Shown here piece by piece: positions 31,448-41,600 of a stretch of 64,000 bases of DNA. The notes beneath the pieces are model-generated. The model saw only the letters and a program-made list of their open reading frames with translations. It did not search any database and was not told the DNA's origin. The stretch comes from Urbifossiella limnaea. GTDB lineage: Bacteria; Planctomycetota; Planctomycetia; Gemmatales; Gemmataceae. Location of the stretch: contig NZ_CP036273.1 of the NCBI RefSeq assembly GCF_007747215.1, positions 1,720,322 through 1,784,321 on the forward strand, given 5' to 3'. Position 1 is the first letter of the stretch, and every line of letters begins with the position of its first letter. The position numbers and the translations under genes were made by a program.

Positions 31448-32898
31448 GCCGCCGCTTCCGGGCGCCCGCCGGGAACGGGGAGGTGCTGGCCGACCCGCCG
31501 TTCGCCGAGGTGCCGCGGCTGGTCGCCGAGAACCGCCGTCGGCTCGACCGCAGAGATATCGTGATCGGCGGTCTGCCGCTCTGCGAGTTGAGAGTGCTGG
31601 CGCGGCGCGAGGTTTGGGAACTGACGGTCGGTACGGAATGGGCTGTCCCCGAGTCCTTGCCCAATAAACCACTTCTGCTCGCAGGACATCAGCCCGAACT
31701 GTCACACCCCGGCGTGTGGGTGAAGAACTTCGCCCTGAATGGGATCGCCCGCCGGCTCGGCGGAGTGCCCTTCAACCTCATCGTCGATAACGACACCCTG
31801 AAGACACCGTCGCTGCGGGTGCCGTACCTGTTCGCCGGGCGCGGGCCGAAGGCGGTCGCCGACACGATCCCGTTCGACCGTCTCGACGGCGAGGTGGCCT
31901 ACGAGGACCGCCGCGTCCTCGATCCGGACTGCTTTCGCACGTTCCCCGAGCGGGTCGGCGAAGTCACGAAGTACTGGAACTACGCGCCGTTGCTCCCGGC
32001 GCTGTGGCCGGCAAAGGCCGAACACATCGGCGCGGCATTCACCGAAATGCGCGTCGGGCGTGAGTGGGCCTGGGGCTGCACGAACCACGAACTGAGCGTC
32101 AGCCGGCTGTCACAGACGGAGGCGTTCCGCCGGTTCGCCGCCCACGTCCTCGCCGACCTGCCGCGGTTCCGCGATGTGTACAACGCCGCCATCCGCGCCT
32201 ACCGCGTCGCCAACGGCATCAGTAGCGCCAACCACCCCGCCCCCGAACTGGCCGAGGGCGAGGCGCCGTTCTGGGTTCGCACCGGGGTCGACGGCCGCCG
32301 CGCCCGCGCCACCGCCGCCAGCGACCCGAAGCAGCTTCGGCCGCGCGCCCTCACGCTCACGCTGTTCGCCCGGGTGTGCCTCGGCGACTTCTTCATCCAC
32401 GGCATCGGCGGCGGGAAGTACGACGAGGTGACCGACGCCATCATCCGCGACTACTTTGGCCTCGAACCGCCGCCGTACCAGGTGCTCTCCGCGACGCTCC
32501 ACCTGCCACTGCCGGGGCTCCCCGCCACGGCCGACGACGCCGAGCGGCAGGCCCGGCTCGTCCGCGACCTGCACTGGAACCCGCAGCGGCACCTGACGGC
32601 CGAGTACGCCCACCGCCCCGAGGTCGCGGCGATCGTGGCGGAGCGGGCGGCGCTGGTCGCGGCCGAGCCACCAAACGGGGCGCACGCGGACCGGCGGGCG
32701 TGGTTCCGGGCGCTGCAAGTTACGACCGAGCGGCTTCGGCCGTTCGTCGGGGAGCATGTACCGCGGGCGGAAGCGGAGTTGGAGCGGATGCGGAGCGAGG
32801 CGGCGGCGAACGCGGTGCTGCGGCGGCGCGACTACTCGTGGGTGCTGTACCCGGAGGAGACGCTGCGGCCGTTCCTCCAGCGGTTCCTGGACGTGTAG
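31444..32898 (+). CDS. Uncharacterised 484-aa protein coupled to GT2
   Basis: A soluble-looking protein of 484 residues that I cannot assign to a named family. Recognisable conserved-looking segments are LLLAGHQPELSHPGVWVKNF (residues about 77-96), FNLIVDNDTLKTPSLRVPYL, ELSVSRLSQTEAFRRFAAHV, FARVCLGDFFIHGIGGGKYD and the C-terminal YSWVLYPEETLRPFLQRFLD. The AGHQPE and HGIGGGKYDE blocks look like an active site, with His, Asp and Glu in reach. No signal peptide is present. The ATG overlaps the GT2 stop by four bases, which sets the start despite a long open frame upstream. Possibly a partner in cell-wall or glycolipid synthesis, by context only. Confidence 0.7.
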   Translation: MSRRFRAPAGNGEVLADPPFAEVPRLVAENRRRLDRRDIVIGGLPLCELRVLARREVWELTVGTEWAVPESLPNKPLLLAGHQPELSHPGVWVKNFALNGIARRLGGVPFNLIVDNDTLKTPSLRVPYLFAGRGPKAVADTIPFDRLDGEVAYEDRRVLDPDCFRTFPERVGEVTKYWNYAPLLPALWPAKAEHIGAAFTEMRVGREWAWGCTNHELSVSRLSQTEAFRRFAAHVLADLPRFRDVYNAAIRAYRVANGISSANHPAPELAEGEAPFWVRTGVDGRRARATAASDPKQLRPRALTLTLFARVCLGDFFIHGIGGGKYDEVTDAIIRDYFGLEPPPYQVLSATLHLPLPGLPATADDAERQARLVRDLHWNPQRHLTAEYAHRPEVAAIVAERAALVAAEPPNGAHADRRAWFRALQVTTERLRPFVGEHVPRAEAELERMRSEAAANAVLRRRDYSWVLYPEETLRPFLQRFLDV

Positions 32899-32904
32899 CA
32901 AACC

Positions 32905-32963
32905 GAGCCGGCCCCGTAAGGGGTCGGAGCGCCGGGCGCTCCGACCCCTTACGGGGCCGGCTC
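32905..32963. repeat. Perfect 29-bp inverted repeat (likely bidirectional terminator)
   Basis: Arms 32905-32933 and 32935-32963 are perfectly complementary around a single base. It lies between the convergent genes ending at 32898 and 32980 and can form a very stable hairpin in both transcripts. No T run follows. It may also belong to a dispersed palindrome family. Confidence 0.85.
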
Positions 32964-32979
32964 AGTACCAGCAACGCCG

Positions 32980-34920
32980 CTACTGGTTGAACTGCTCCGC
33001 GATCCGGTTCAGCATGTTCTGCAGCACCCGCTGCCGGTCGCCGAGCATCCGCAGCTGCTCCTGGATGAACGGGTCCATCGCCTGCTCGCCCGTCACCCGG
33101 CGGCCGAACGCCGTGGTGCGGTCGTTCACCTGCCGCTGCAAGTCGCGCAGCAACTTCAACTGCTCGACCAGCTGGATCAGGTCCTTCTTGTCGTTCGGCG
33201 GCGGCGGCATCCCCGGCGGCGGGGGCGGGGGCGGGTTCTTCAGGTCGTTCTGCGCCTTCTTCAGCGCCTCCAGCATCCGCTGCAGCTGCTCGATCACCTG
33301 CTCCTCGACCAGCTGCGTGTCGGCGCCGGTGTTCGCGCCGTTCAATTGCTTCTGAATCGAGAGCATGTCCTTCTGCACCTCGCCGAGCACGCCCGCGAAG
33401 ACCACCGCCTTCCCCTCGCCCTCGAGTAGCCGCAACGCCTTGCCGGCGTCGTTGGCGATCTCGCCCTCCTTCTCGGCCTCGATGCCGGCCTTCTGGATGT
33501 CGGCGGTCGTCTTCTGACCCTTGTTTTTGGTCACGGTCGTGTCGATCGACTTGGTCGCCTCGTACACCTCGACCTGCATCCGCAGCATCCGGGTGACGCG
33601 GCGCTCCAGGTCTTCGAGCTTCTTCAACATCTCCTTCTCGCGGAGCTGCTGGAGCCGCTTTTCCAACTCGGCGAGCGCCCGGTCGAGCGCCTTGATGGCC
33701 TCGTCTTCCTTCTTCGAGGCGTTGTCGCGGTCGTTCTTCTGCAGGTCGTTCTTGGCCTGGTCCTGCGGCGGAACGGCGTCTTCGAGGTTGCGGCGCGCCT
33801 CGTCGTTGGGGTTGTTCGGGTTCGGCGGGCGCGGGCCGCTCGGCGGCGCCTTGGCCCCGCCGGGGGGCGGCGGCTTGGCCCCGCCGGGGCTCGGCGGCGG
33901 CGGCATCCCGCCCATCGGCATCCCCGGCGACGGCGGGCCGGGCTTCGCCTCCCCGCCGCCTTCCTTCGGGGGCGCCTTGCTGTCGCCCTTGCCGTCGCCC
34001 ATCCCCTTCTTCTCGCCGGCCGCCTTCGGCTCGCCGGCCATCGGCATCCCGCCCTTCGGCTCGCCCGCCTTCGGGTCGCCGCCGGCCTTCGGCTCGCCCA
34101 TCTTGGGGTCGCCCATCGGCCGGTCGCCGCCGGCCTTGGGGTCGCCCGCCTTCGGCTCGCCGGCTTTGGGCTCACCGGCCTTCGGCTCGCCGGCCTTGGG
34201 GTCGCCCGGCTTCGGCTCGCCGCCGGTCTTCGGCTCGGCGGCGTTGTCGCCCGCCTTCTCGCCCGGCTTCGGCTCGCCTTTGCCGTCCTTCGGCTCGCCG
34301 GCGCCCGGCTTCGGCTCGCCCGCCTTCGGGTCGTCTTTGCCGAGCTTGTTGGCGAGCCCCTGCGTCTCCTTGGCCAGGTTCGCCTGGTCCTTGGCGAGCT
34401 TGTTCGCGTCCGACTTCGGGAGGTTCGTGCGGGCCAGCAGGTTCTCCTGATCGCGCTTGATCCGCTGTGCCTCCTTGATGAACTCCTTCAGCGTCAGGAT
34501 TTCGCGGCGGATGCGGTCCGACTCGTCCTCCGTCTCCAGCGTCTCGAGAATCTCCTCCAGCGCCCGCAGCAGCGTCGCGTCCTTGGCGATGAGGTCGTCG
34601 AACTGCGGGCCGGCCTTCGCCCCCTGTACGGCAGCGAGCACCCCGCGGAACAGGTTCTCGACGCCGCGCTCCTCGCCGAGCTTCAGCGCGGCGCGGAGAC
34701 TCTTGGCCCGGGCCTTCTCGTCCGGGTTGTCGCTCTTCTCCCACTTCTGGGCGAGCGAGAGGAGGTCGTCGGCGAACTTCTTGTAGAGCTTGAAGTTCTC
34801 CTCGTTCGTGCGCTTGATGCCGTCGCCGGGGTTGCCGGCGGGGCGCGGCGGCTGGCCCGACGCGACGGCGATGGCGAACAGGCCGAAGGCGGCGACCGAC
34901 CAGAGCGACCGGGCTGGCAT
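32980..34920 (-). CDS. Exported coiled-coil protein with collagen-like GEPKAG repeats
   Basis: A 646-residue protein ending the large minus-strand cluster. A signal peptide covers about residues 1-22. Helical coiled-coil parts flank a low-complexity centre (about 200-370) of GEPKAG/GDPKAG repeats, with Gly about every third residue and many Pro and Lys, like a bacterial collagen-like stalk, then a PPPPSPGGAKPPPPGG segment. A long coiled coil follows (about 385-460, ALDRALAELEKRLQQLREKE), and a proline run (PPPPPPPGMPPPP) precedes the C-terminal helices. It is probably an extended envelope scaffold. GGAGG lies seven bases before the ATG at 34920 and four before a GTG at 34923; I use the ATG. 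Function unknown; related proteins occur with MoxR/DUF58 clusters in planctomycetes (inference). Confidence 0.75.
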   Translation of the reverse strand: MPARSLWSVAAFGLFAIAVASGQPPRPAGNPGDGIKRTNEENFKLYKKFADDLLSLAQKWEKSDNPDEKARAKSLRAALKLGEERGVENLFRGVLAAVQGAKAGPQFDDLIAKDATLLRALEEILETLETEDESDRIRREILTLKEFIKEAQRIKRDQENLLARTNLPKSDANKLAKDQANLAKETQGLANKLGKDDPKAGEPKPGAGEPKDGKGEPKPGEKAGDNAAEPKTGGEPKPGDPKAGEPKAGEPKAGEPKAGDPKAGGDRPMGDPKMGEPKAGGDPKAGEPKGGMPMAGEPKAAGEKKGMGDGKGDSKAPPKEGGGEAKPGPPSPGMPMGGMPPPPSPGGAKPPPPGGAKAPPSGPRPPNPNNPNDEARRNLEDAVPPQDQAKNDLQKNDRDNASKKEDEAIKALDRALAELEKRLQQLREKEMLKKLEDLERRVTRMLRMQVEVYEATKSIDTTVTKNKGQKTTADIQKAGIEAEKEGEIANDAGKALRLLEGEGKAVVFAGVLGEVQKDMLSIQKQLNGANTGADTQLVEEQVIEQLQRMLEALKKAQNDLKNPPPPPPPGMPPPPNDKKDLIQLVEQLKLLRDLQRQVNDRTTAFGRRVTGEQAMDPFIQEQLRMLGDRQRVLQNMLNRIAEQFNQ

Positions 34921-35020
34921 CACGGAACCTCCGCACGCGGGGGGTGCGACCTCGTAACCAGTAGACGAGCGACCCGGCGACGGCCAACCGCCGTGGGGGC
35001 GATTATTCCACTCCGTCCGA

Positions 35021-35163
35021 AGCCCCGAAGGGGCGGCAGCCGATAGCCCAGGGCGTAAGCCCTGGGTAGGTAAGCGGTGTCACCGGGGCGTGACCCCACG
35101 AACTCCGCCGATGGCTTCCCAGGGTTTACGCCCTGGGCTACTGGCTGCCGCCCCTTCGGGGCT
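35021..35163. repeat. Inverted repeat, 46-bp arms
   Basis: Arms 35021-35066 and 35118-35163 match over 46 bases with three mismatches. Each arm holds two small palindromes (CCCCGAAGGGG and CCCAGGGCGTAAGCCCTGGG or its variant). It fills the gap between the genes starting at 34920 and ending at 35202, so the two minus-strand genes are separated by a large hairpin. Confidence 0.85.
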
Positions 35164-35201
35164 CAACCCCGAGCCGGACTCCCGGGGCTCACCCCGGCCG
35201 G

Positions 35202-38200
35202 CTACTTCACCTGCACCCTCACCTGAACCGGGTCGCCGACCTCGGGCGTCAGCGTCAGCACGAAGTCGCCGACCTTCGTGCCGGCCCGCACCTCGTACTC
35301 GAACGCGTTCGTCAGCGACACGTCCTCGAAGTTCAGGCGGATCATCGCCGGGGCGCTGACCCCCTCGGCGTCGCTCGTCGTCACGCGCACCGTCAGGTCG
35401 TCCTTGTCGAAGAGGCGCCAGTTCAGCCCCTGGCGGAGCCGCTTCGTCTCGCCCTTCGCCAGGAACACGGGGCCGAGCGGCAGCAGCTCCGGCTCCTTCT
35501 TCGTCAGCCCCTCCTCGACCTTGATCCGCCAGCCGCGCATCTCGTCCTGCAGCCGCCGGCGCTGCTCGATCACCGACGCCAGCATCGCCCGCAGCCGCTC
35601 CTTCGTCTGCAACTCGCCGAGCGCCGTGCGGATCACCCGCACCTCCGCCTCCAGCGCCGCCAGGGTGACCTCGGCGTCCGACACCTGGGCCGCGTCGCCC
35701 CACTTCTCCTTGGCGTAGTCGGCCAGCACGGTGTCGAGCTTCTTCTCGGCCGCGGGGAACGTCGCCTTCGGGGCCAGCTGCCCGGCCGCGATCTGCCGCC
35801 GCTCCTCCTCGGTGACGCCCGGCGGGTTCTCGCCCATGACGCGGTCCACCCGGTTGGCGAACGTGCCGAATCGGTCGCGGGTCACCGGCGTCACGTCGTT
35901 CACCTTGCACTCGGTGTGAATCCGCCGGTACTCGCGGACGATCGAGCCCACGACGTCCTTGGCCTTGGCCACGTCCTGGGTCGCGTCCTGCGCCCGCACC
36001 CGCACCGTGTCCAGGCCGCCGGTCATGCCCGAGTTCGCTGTCCGCACGTACTCCCACTTCCGCCGCCCGGCCGCCAGCTTCGCCAGCGCGTCGTCCAGCC
36101 GGGCGGCGAACGTCTCCTCCTCCTTGTTGATCTCCGCCAGCAGGTCGCCCTCGCTCACGACCAGCAGCCGGATCGGCTCCTGCGTCGCGCCGGTCTTGGG
36201 GCCGCCGTCGTAGTTCGTGTCGGTGGCGGTCACCGTCAGGTCGATGCGGTAGCGGGTCTGCACCTCGCTTGTCTTCACGCCGAGCTTCAGCACGTCCACG
36301 TCGAAGAAGTCGCGGTCCGGGCTCTTGAGCTCGACGCGCTTCACGGCGTACTGCCCCTCCCGGTCCACCCACGCGCCGAGGTGCTTCTTGAAGTCGGCGG
36401 GCGTGTCGTGGCGCAGGCCGCCGGCGACGTCGAAGAACTGGCGGAGGCCGAAGCTGGCGGTCTTGCGGCTGTCGCCCTTGTCCAGCTCGCGGAACTTGAC
36501 CGCGTGGAACGCCGGGGCCACGACGACGGGCAGAGTGTGCGACGGCGCCGGCATGTACAGGAGCGGCCGCAGGGCCAGCTGCGTGCGCATGGCCCGGCCG
36601 ATGTCCGAGTCCTCGGCCCAGTAGCTCAGGTCGAACGTCACCTTGCTCAGCCCCTGGTCGTCCTTTACGAAGCTCTCGGGGTTGAACGGAATCTTCGCCC
36701 GCGCGGTGACGAGGTAGTTCGTGCCCACCTTGCGGATCACGTCCGGGGCCACCTCCACCACCGGCGGCGCGTCCTCGACCACCTGCACCACCACCGGCCG
36801 CCGCGCCTTCACGCCGTCGGCCTGCTCCACGACCAGGTCGAACTCGAACACGGCCGGGGTGGACACGGGCTCCACGCGCACCCAGCCGTCGGCGTCGAGG
36901 TAGTGGTGGCCGAAGGTGCGGCCGGCGCCGAAGCGGTAGTCGCCGCGGAACTCGACGCTGACGGTGCGCCTGTCGGCGGCGATGTCCAGCGGCACCGGCG
37001 CGGACGAACCCGGCACGGCCCACGGCAGCACGCCCACCTTCGGCGCCAGGTACGCGGCCGTCAGGTCGATGTCGGTTGTCGCGGTGAGCACCAGCTCGGT
37101 GCCGGCGGGGACGGGGAACAGCGTGCGGTCGCCGGTCAGTGACAGCGGCCGCTCCGGCATGGTTTGCCGCAGCCCGGCGAGGGCGGGGTAGCCTTCGCCG
37201 GCGGGCGGGGCGTGGTGCAGGTACGCCGGCTGGTACTCGGTGCGGACGAGCTTCGTGAACACCGGCGGCGGCACGAGCGTGATGTCGCGCGGGCTGGTGC
37301 GGAAGTCGTCGGCGCGGACGACAAACCGCACCGACTCCTTCAGGTCGGGCACCGGCGCGGCGTACTCCTGGTTCGGCAGCGGGGCGAGCGTCACGTCGCC
37401 GGTCTTGAGCTGGCCGGCGTAGGCGAGTGACACCCGCGCCGGCAGGTCGAGCTTCCGCAGCGTGCGGCCCATCGACGGGCTGCCGGCCTGCTCCTCGAGC
37501 GCCAGGAAGACGCGCTCCAGGTCGGCCTGGAGCGGCAGGTACGCCTCGCCGAGCTTTTCGCTGAGCTTGGCCCGGCTCGCGGCGTCCTCCATGCCGACGG
37601 CCATCACCTGATCGACGGGCCACTCCGCCGGTTCGCCGCTCAACCCGCCCTCGGCCGCGGCGCGGAAGGCGGCGTCGGGGAGGGTCGGCACGTCGCCGCC
37701 GGCGAGGGCGGGGGTGATGTCGGCCCAGCGCATCGGCCGCCAGCCCATCGGCGCGGCGCGGTCGGCGACGACCCAGCGGTACGCCTTCGTGCGGACCGTC
37801 GGCTCGGCGGCGTCCTTCCCGATGCGGAGTTCGTCGCCGGGGAAGCCGACGAGTTCGAGGTGCGCCCGCCGCGGCCACGCGGTGTTCATCATCAGCACGT
37901 CCCGCTCGGCGAGTACGCCGGTGACGTGGGCCAGCTTCCAGCCGTACCGGTACGGATTGAGCGACTTCGCCGTGAAGGCGTAGGACACGTACCCGACCAG
38001 CACCACGGCCAGCACCAGCCCCACGGCGATGCCGGCGAGCTTGCGGAGGCGGCCCCAGTCGAACACGTCCGACGCCGGCACCGTGCCGACGCGCTCGCGG
38101 GCCTCGCGGATCGTCTCGCGGATCAGGTCTTTGGAGTAGCCGTACTTCTCCTGCGCCTCGATGTCGGCGAGCTCGACGGCGGTGATGAGCCGGCCGCCGA

Positions 38201-38570
38201 GCACCCGCGGGAAGCGGCGCTCCAGCACGAGGGCCAGCGCCGGGTACGTGAACTCGGTGGTGAGCCGGCGGGCGATGCGGAACGCGACGATGGCTGCGAG
38301 CCCGAGCAGCCCGGCCGTGAGGGCGACGCCGCGGAGCCACGCCGGGGCGTCGAGCGCCCAGTCCCACGTCAGCAGTTTGAAGGCGCCGAAGTCGATCACC
38401 ATCGCGGCGACGAACCACGCGGCGAGGAAGATCGCGGCCGACAACAGCCCTTCGATCACGACGTAGCGGCGGATGGTGCCGCGGAGCCGGTCGAGCGGGT
38501 GGAGCACCTCGGGGTCGAGGCGGTCGGCGGTGGTCGGCGTGGTCGGCATGTCGGTAACCGCTTGATTCAC
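35202..38570 (-). CDS. Large membrane protein, DUF4175-like
   Basis: An 1122-residue protein. Three hydrophobic segments lie near the N-terminus: about residues 42-62 (LLSAAIFLAAWFVAAMVIDF), 80-100 and 182-202 (LAGIAVGLVLAVVLVGYVSY). Then comes a long extracytoplasmic part rich in beta strands (HLELVGFPGDELRI) and a helical region at about 850-1010. The layout resembles DUF4175-type proteins that accompany DUF58 and vWA genes, but I cannot prove the family. The GTG at 38570 has AGGA four bases upstream; an ATG at 38549 is possible. It lies between the vWA protein and the collagen-like protein in one minus-strand cluster. Confidence 0.7.
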   Translation of the reverse strand: MNQAVTDMPTTPTTADRLDPEVLHPLDRLRGTIRRYVVIEGLLSAAIFLAAWFVAAMVIDFGAFKLLTWDWALDAPAWLRGVALTAGLLGLAAIVAFRIARRLTTEFTYPALALVLERRFPRVLGGRLITAVELADIEAQEKYGYSKDLIRETIREARERVGTVPASDVFDWGRLRKLAGIAVGLVLAVVLVGYVSYAFTAKSLNPYRYGWKLAHVTGVLAERDVLMMNTAWPRRAHLELVGFPGDELRIGKDAAEPTVRTKAYRWVVADRAAPMGWRPMRWADITPALAGGDVPTLPDAAFRAAAEGGLSGEPAEWPVDQVMAVGMEDAASRAKLSEKLGEAYLPLQADLERVFLALEEQAGSPSMGRTLRKLDLPARVSLAYAGQLKTGDVTLAPLPNQEYAAPVPDLKESVRFVVRADDFRTSPRDITLVPPPVFTKLVRTEYQPAYLHHAPPAGEGYPALAGLRQTMPERPLSLTGDRTLFPVPAGTELVLTATTDIDLTAAYLAPKVGVLPWAVPGSSAPVPLDIAADRRTVSVEFRGDYRFGAGRTFGHHYLDADGWVRVEPVSTPAVFEFDLVVEQADGVKARRPVVVQVVEDAPPVVEVAPDVIRKVGTNYLVTARAKIPFNPESFVKDDQGLSKVTFDLSYWAEDSDIGRAMRTQLALRPLLYMPAPSHTLPVVVAPAFHAVKFRELDKGDSRKTASFGLRQFFDVAGGLRHDTPADFKKHLGAWVDREGQYAVKRVELKSPDRDFFDVDVLKLGVKTSEVQTRYRIDLTVTATDTNYDGGPKTGATQEPIRLLVVSEGDLLAEINKEEETFAARLDDALAKLAAGRRKWEYVRTANSGMTGGLDTVRVRAQDATQDVAKAKDVVGSIVREYRRIHTECKVNDVTPVTRDRFGTFANRVDRVMGENPPGVTEEERRQIAAGQLAPKATFPAAEKKLDTVLADYAKEKWGDAAQVSDAEVTLAALEAEVRVIRTALGELQTKERLRAMLASVIEQRRRLQDEMRGWRIKVEEGLTKKEPELLPLGPVFLAKGETKRLRQGLNWRLFDKDDLTVRVTTSDAEGVSAPAMIRLNFEDVSLTNAFEYEVRAGTKVGDFVLTLTPEVGDPVQVRVQVK

Positions 38571-38578
38571 ATTTCCTA

Positions 38579-38657
38579 GCGAACGGCCGGCGTGAGCCCG
38601 CTGGTCGTTGGTCCGGGCACCTGCACCCCCACCAGCCTGCTCACGCCGGCCGTTCGC
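38579..38657. repeat. Inverted repeat, 18-bp perfect arms
   Basis: Arms 38579-38596 and 38640-38657 are perfectly complementary. The loop holds a smaller pair (GCTGGT and ACCAGC). It occupies the gap between the vWA gene (stop at 38659) and the next gene start (38570), ending two bases from the stop codon. Confidence 0.85.
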
Positions 38658-38658
38658 C

Positions 38659-41600
38659 TTACGCCAGCCGCAGCAGCTTGCGGCCCGTCCACTCGACGCA
38701 CAGCAACAGCACCACCAGCAGCAGCACGTAACTCACCGTGTACGGCGGACGGCCGAACCACGACGCGATCCGGTCCGACGGCGGCAGCGGCACCTCGAAC
38801 CCGCGGTCCCACAGGTCGTCGGCCTTGCCGCGGTTCTCGGCGGTCACCTCGCGGTTCCCCATGCACTCGGGGATCAGCCCCAGCAGCTCCCGGTCGGTCA
38901 GCTTGAACGCCAGCTTCGAGACGCCGCCGTCCCGCGGCAGCTCGCGGATCAGGCGGGCCTTCGCGTCCGGGTTCGTCACCCGCGCGGCGACGCCGTTGTC
39001 GCCGTCGAACTCGGTCGCCACGCCCATCAGCGCCGCGGGGTCGGGGCGGATGTTGTCCAGCTCCGGGTTCGACGCCCGCAGTTGGAACTCGCCCTCGATC
39101 GTCTCGCCGGCGCTGTCCGGCACGTCGATCACGACGCGGTAGCGCTTCTCGCCCGGCGGCATCTCGCGCGGGTCGGGCGTCAACTGACCCTGGTAGTAGC
39201 CGTCGAACCCGGTCGCACCCTGCCGCGCGGCCAGCGGGAACGGGCCGAACTCCTTCTCGGGCTGGTTCTCGGCGGACAACCGGATCACCTTGAACCGCGG
39301 GTCGATGCCGCCGACCGGGTACGGCTTCGCGGTCGGGTCCAGCACGCGGGCCTGCACGCGAATCGGGTTGCCGGCGGTGTACACCTCGCCGAGCAGCAGC
39401 CGACCGCGGGCCGCCTTCGTGTCGCGCTTGGCGGCGGCGTAGCGCATCAGCTGCACCCACGCCCGCTTGTACATTTCCTTCCCCTCCGGCGGGTCGAAGG
39501 CGTTCAGCCGGTACAGCTCGCCGCTGCCGACGAACAGCGACCGCCACGCCGCGGAGGGGTTCGACGACACGAGCCACGGCTGCGGCATCCGGTCGCCCTT
39601 GTCGTCCTCGTCGATCAGCTCGGCCAGCACCTTCGAGCTGCGCCGCGTCTCCTGAATGTCCTTCACCGGGTACGCGCTGAAGAAGCCGCGCCGCGGGTAC
39701 AGCTCGACCTTCAGGTCGGGGCTGGCGACGTACTTCTCGCGGTCGGTGAAGAACTTCTCCCACCCCGCCTTCGGGTCGCCGGGCGTGTCCAGGAGCTTCA
39801 GCACGTCGGACTCTTCGGGCGGCTTCAGGTCGAGCCGGCGCGGCGTGCGCGGGGTGCCGCGGGCGCGGATGACGATGATGTCCTCCGGCACCACGGGCAG
39901 GACTTCGAGCACGGGGCTGAGCCGGCTGTTCGGCTCGACGCGGGCCAGCTGGAAGGTGTGGAGCGGCCCGGCGACGTACACGAACCCGCCGCCCTGCTCC
40001 TGCACCCAGCGGCGGAGGATGTCCGCCTGCTCGGCCGACACCTCGGACCAGTCGGGGTCGAAGGCCACGACCAGGTCGTACTCGTTCAGGTTGTTGAACC
40101 GCTCCTTCGGGTCGGCGCCGCCCTTCGTGGCCAGGTCGAGCTTCGTCGGGAAGCGTGCGAGCAGCCGCTCCGGCGGCACGTCCTGCACCGCGGTCCCCTT
40201 CTCGCCGGCCTCGTTCTGCAGGCACACGCTCAGTTCCGCCCGGCTCTCCTGCGCCTCGCGGATGAGGACGGTCTTGAGCTGGAGGTACTCGCGGGTCGGG
40301 CCGCTGGCCCACAGCAGGATGCGGAGCGGCTTGCGGGCCACCTGCACGTTCGGCCGCACGCGGACGTGCTCCGTCGCGGCCGCCGACTCGAGCTTGTGCT
40401 TGGGGATGCGGCCGCGCATCGACCACGCCCCTTCGCGCAGCTGCCGCTTGGTGGCGCTCGTGCCCTCCTTCGGCTCCGTCGTCAGGTTGTCCGGCAGTTT
40501 TGCCGGGTCGATCACGAACTCGGCCTGCCCGTGCGGCGGGTCGCCGGGGAGGAACGTGAGTTTCCCTTGCAGCGTGTGGTCGGCGGGGTCCGTTTCCGGG
40601 TTGCGGTTCGGCAGGAACAGGTCGAGGAACACGTCCGTCTCGGTGTTCGCCAGGTTCTGCCCGTCGGCCTCGACGACGACCTTGAACGGCTCGTCCGGCG
40701 GGGTGTTGCCGGGCGCCTGCACGTCGGACACGGCGATGCTCGCGGCCACGCGGTCCTCGCCGACGGCGACGGTGAACACCGGCACCTTCTCGCGGCTGGC
40801 GCGGGCCCGCAGTTCGGCGTACGCGGAGTCCGACGCCAGGTTCGAGCGGCCGTCGGTGAACACGACGACGCCCTGCACCATGTTCGCCGCCTCGCGGTTG
40901 ACGAGCGTCAGCAGCGACGCGGGCACGTTGGTGCCGGCGGCGATGGTGCGGGCCACGTCGAGGCGCCGTTCGAGCCGGCCGCGGCTCTGCTTCAGCGCCT
41001 CGCGGTCGGGCTCGGGCATGTTCTTCGGAATCGCCTCGTCCTCGGCGCGGGCGAGCCAGCCGGCGGCCCACTCGGGCGTGCCGGGCGCGGCACCGTTCCA
41101 CGGGGCCGAGGTCTTCACGGCCTCCGTGCCCTCGGGCGAGAGCCCCTTCAGGAGCACGGGCTTGAAGTCGTACTTGGCGAAGGCGTCCCAGTCGGCCGCG
41201 GCCCAGGCGGGGTTGCCCTTCTGGAACTCCTGCGGGTCTTCGTCGGCGCGGGTGCCGAAGCGGTAGACGAACACCGGGTTCTTGTCGAGCAGCTTGCCGA
41301 GGAAGTCGGCCTGGCTGTCGGTCAGGAACTCGATGACCTGCCCGACGCGGCTCTTGGGCTTGGCCCCGGGGGCGCCGCTCGCGTCCTCGTCCTTGTGCAT
41401 CGAGCCGGACACGTCGATGACGACCAGGACGCGGGATCGCTTCTCGGTGCGCTCGTAGGTCTGGAACGCCGGCAGCAGGAAGACGAGGCACAGCACCGCG
41501 TACACGGAGACGCGCACGGCCGCGAGGGCGGCAGCGAAGTACCAGCGGGTGCCGGCGCGGTCCTTGTTGTACATCGCCAGCGCGTACCCGGTGCCGACGG

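Noticed and set aside
34030-34320. DNA tandem repeat as a mobile or CRISPR-like array
   Set aside because: The repetition follows codons for GEPKAG-type peptides within an intact gene, so it is protein-coding low complexity.
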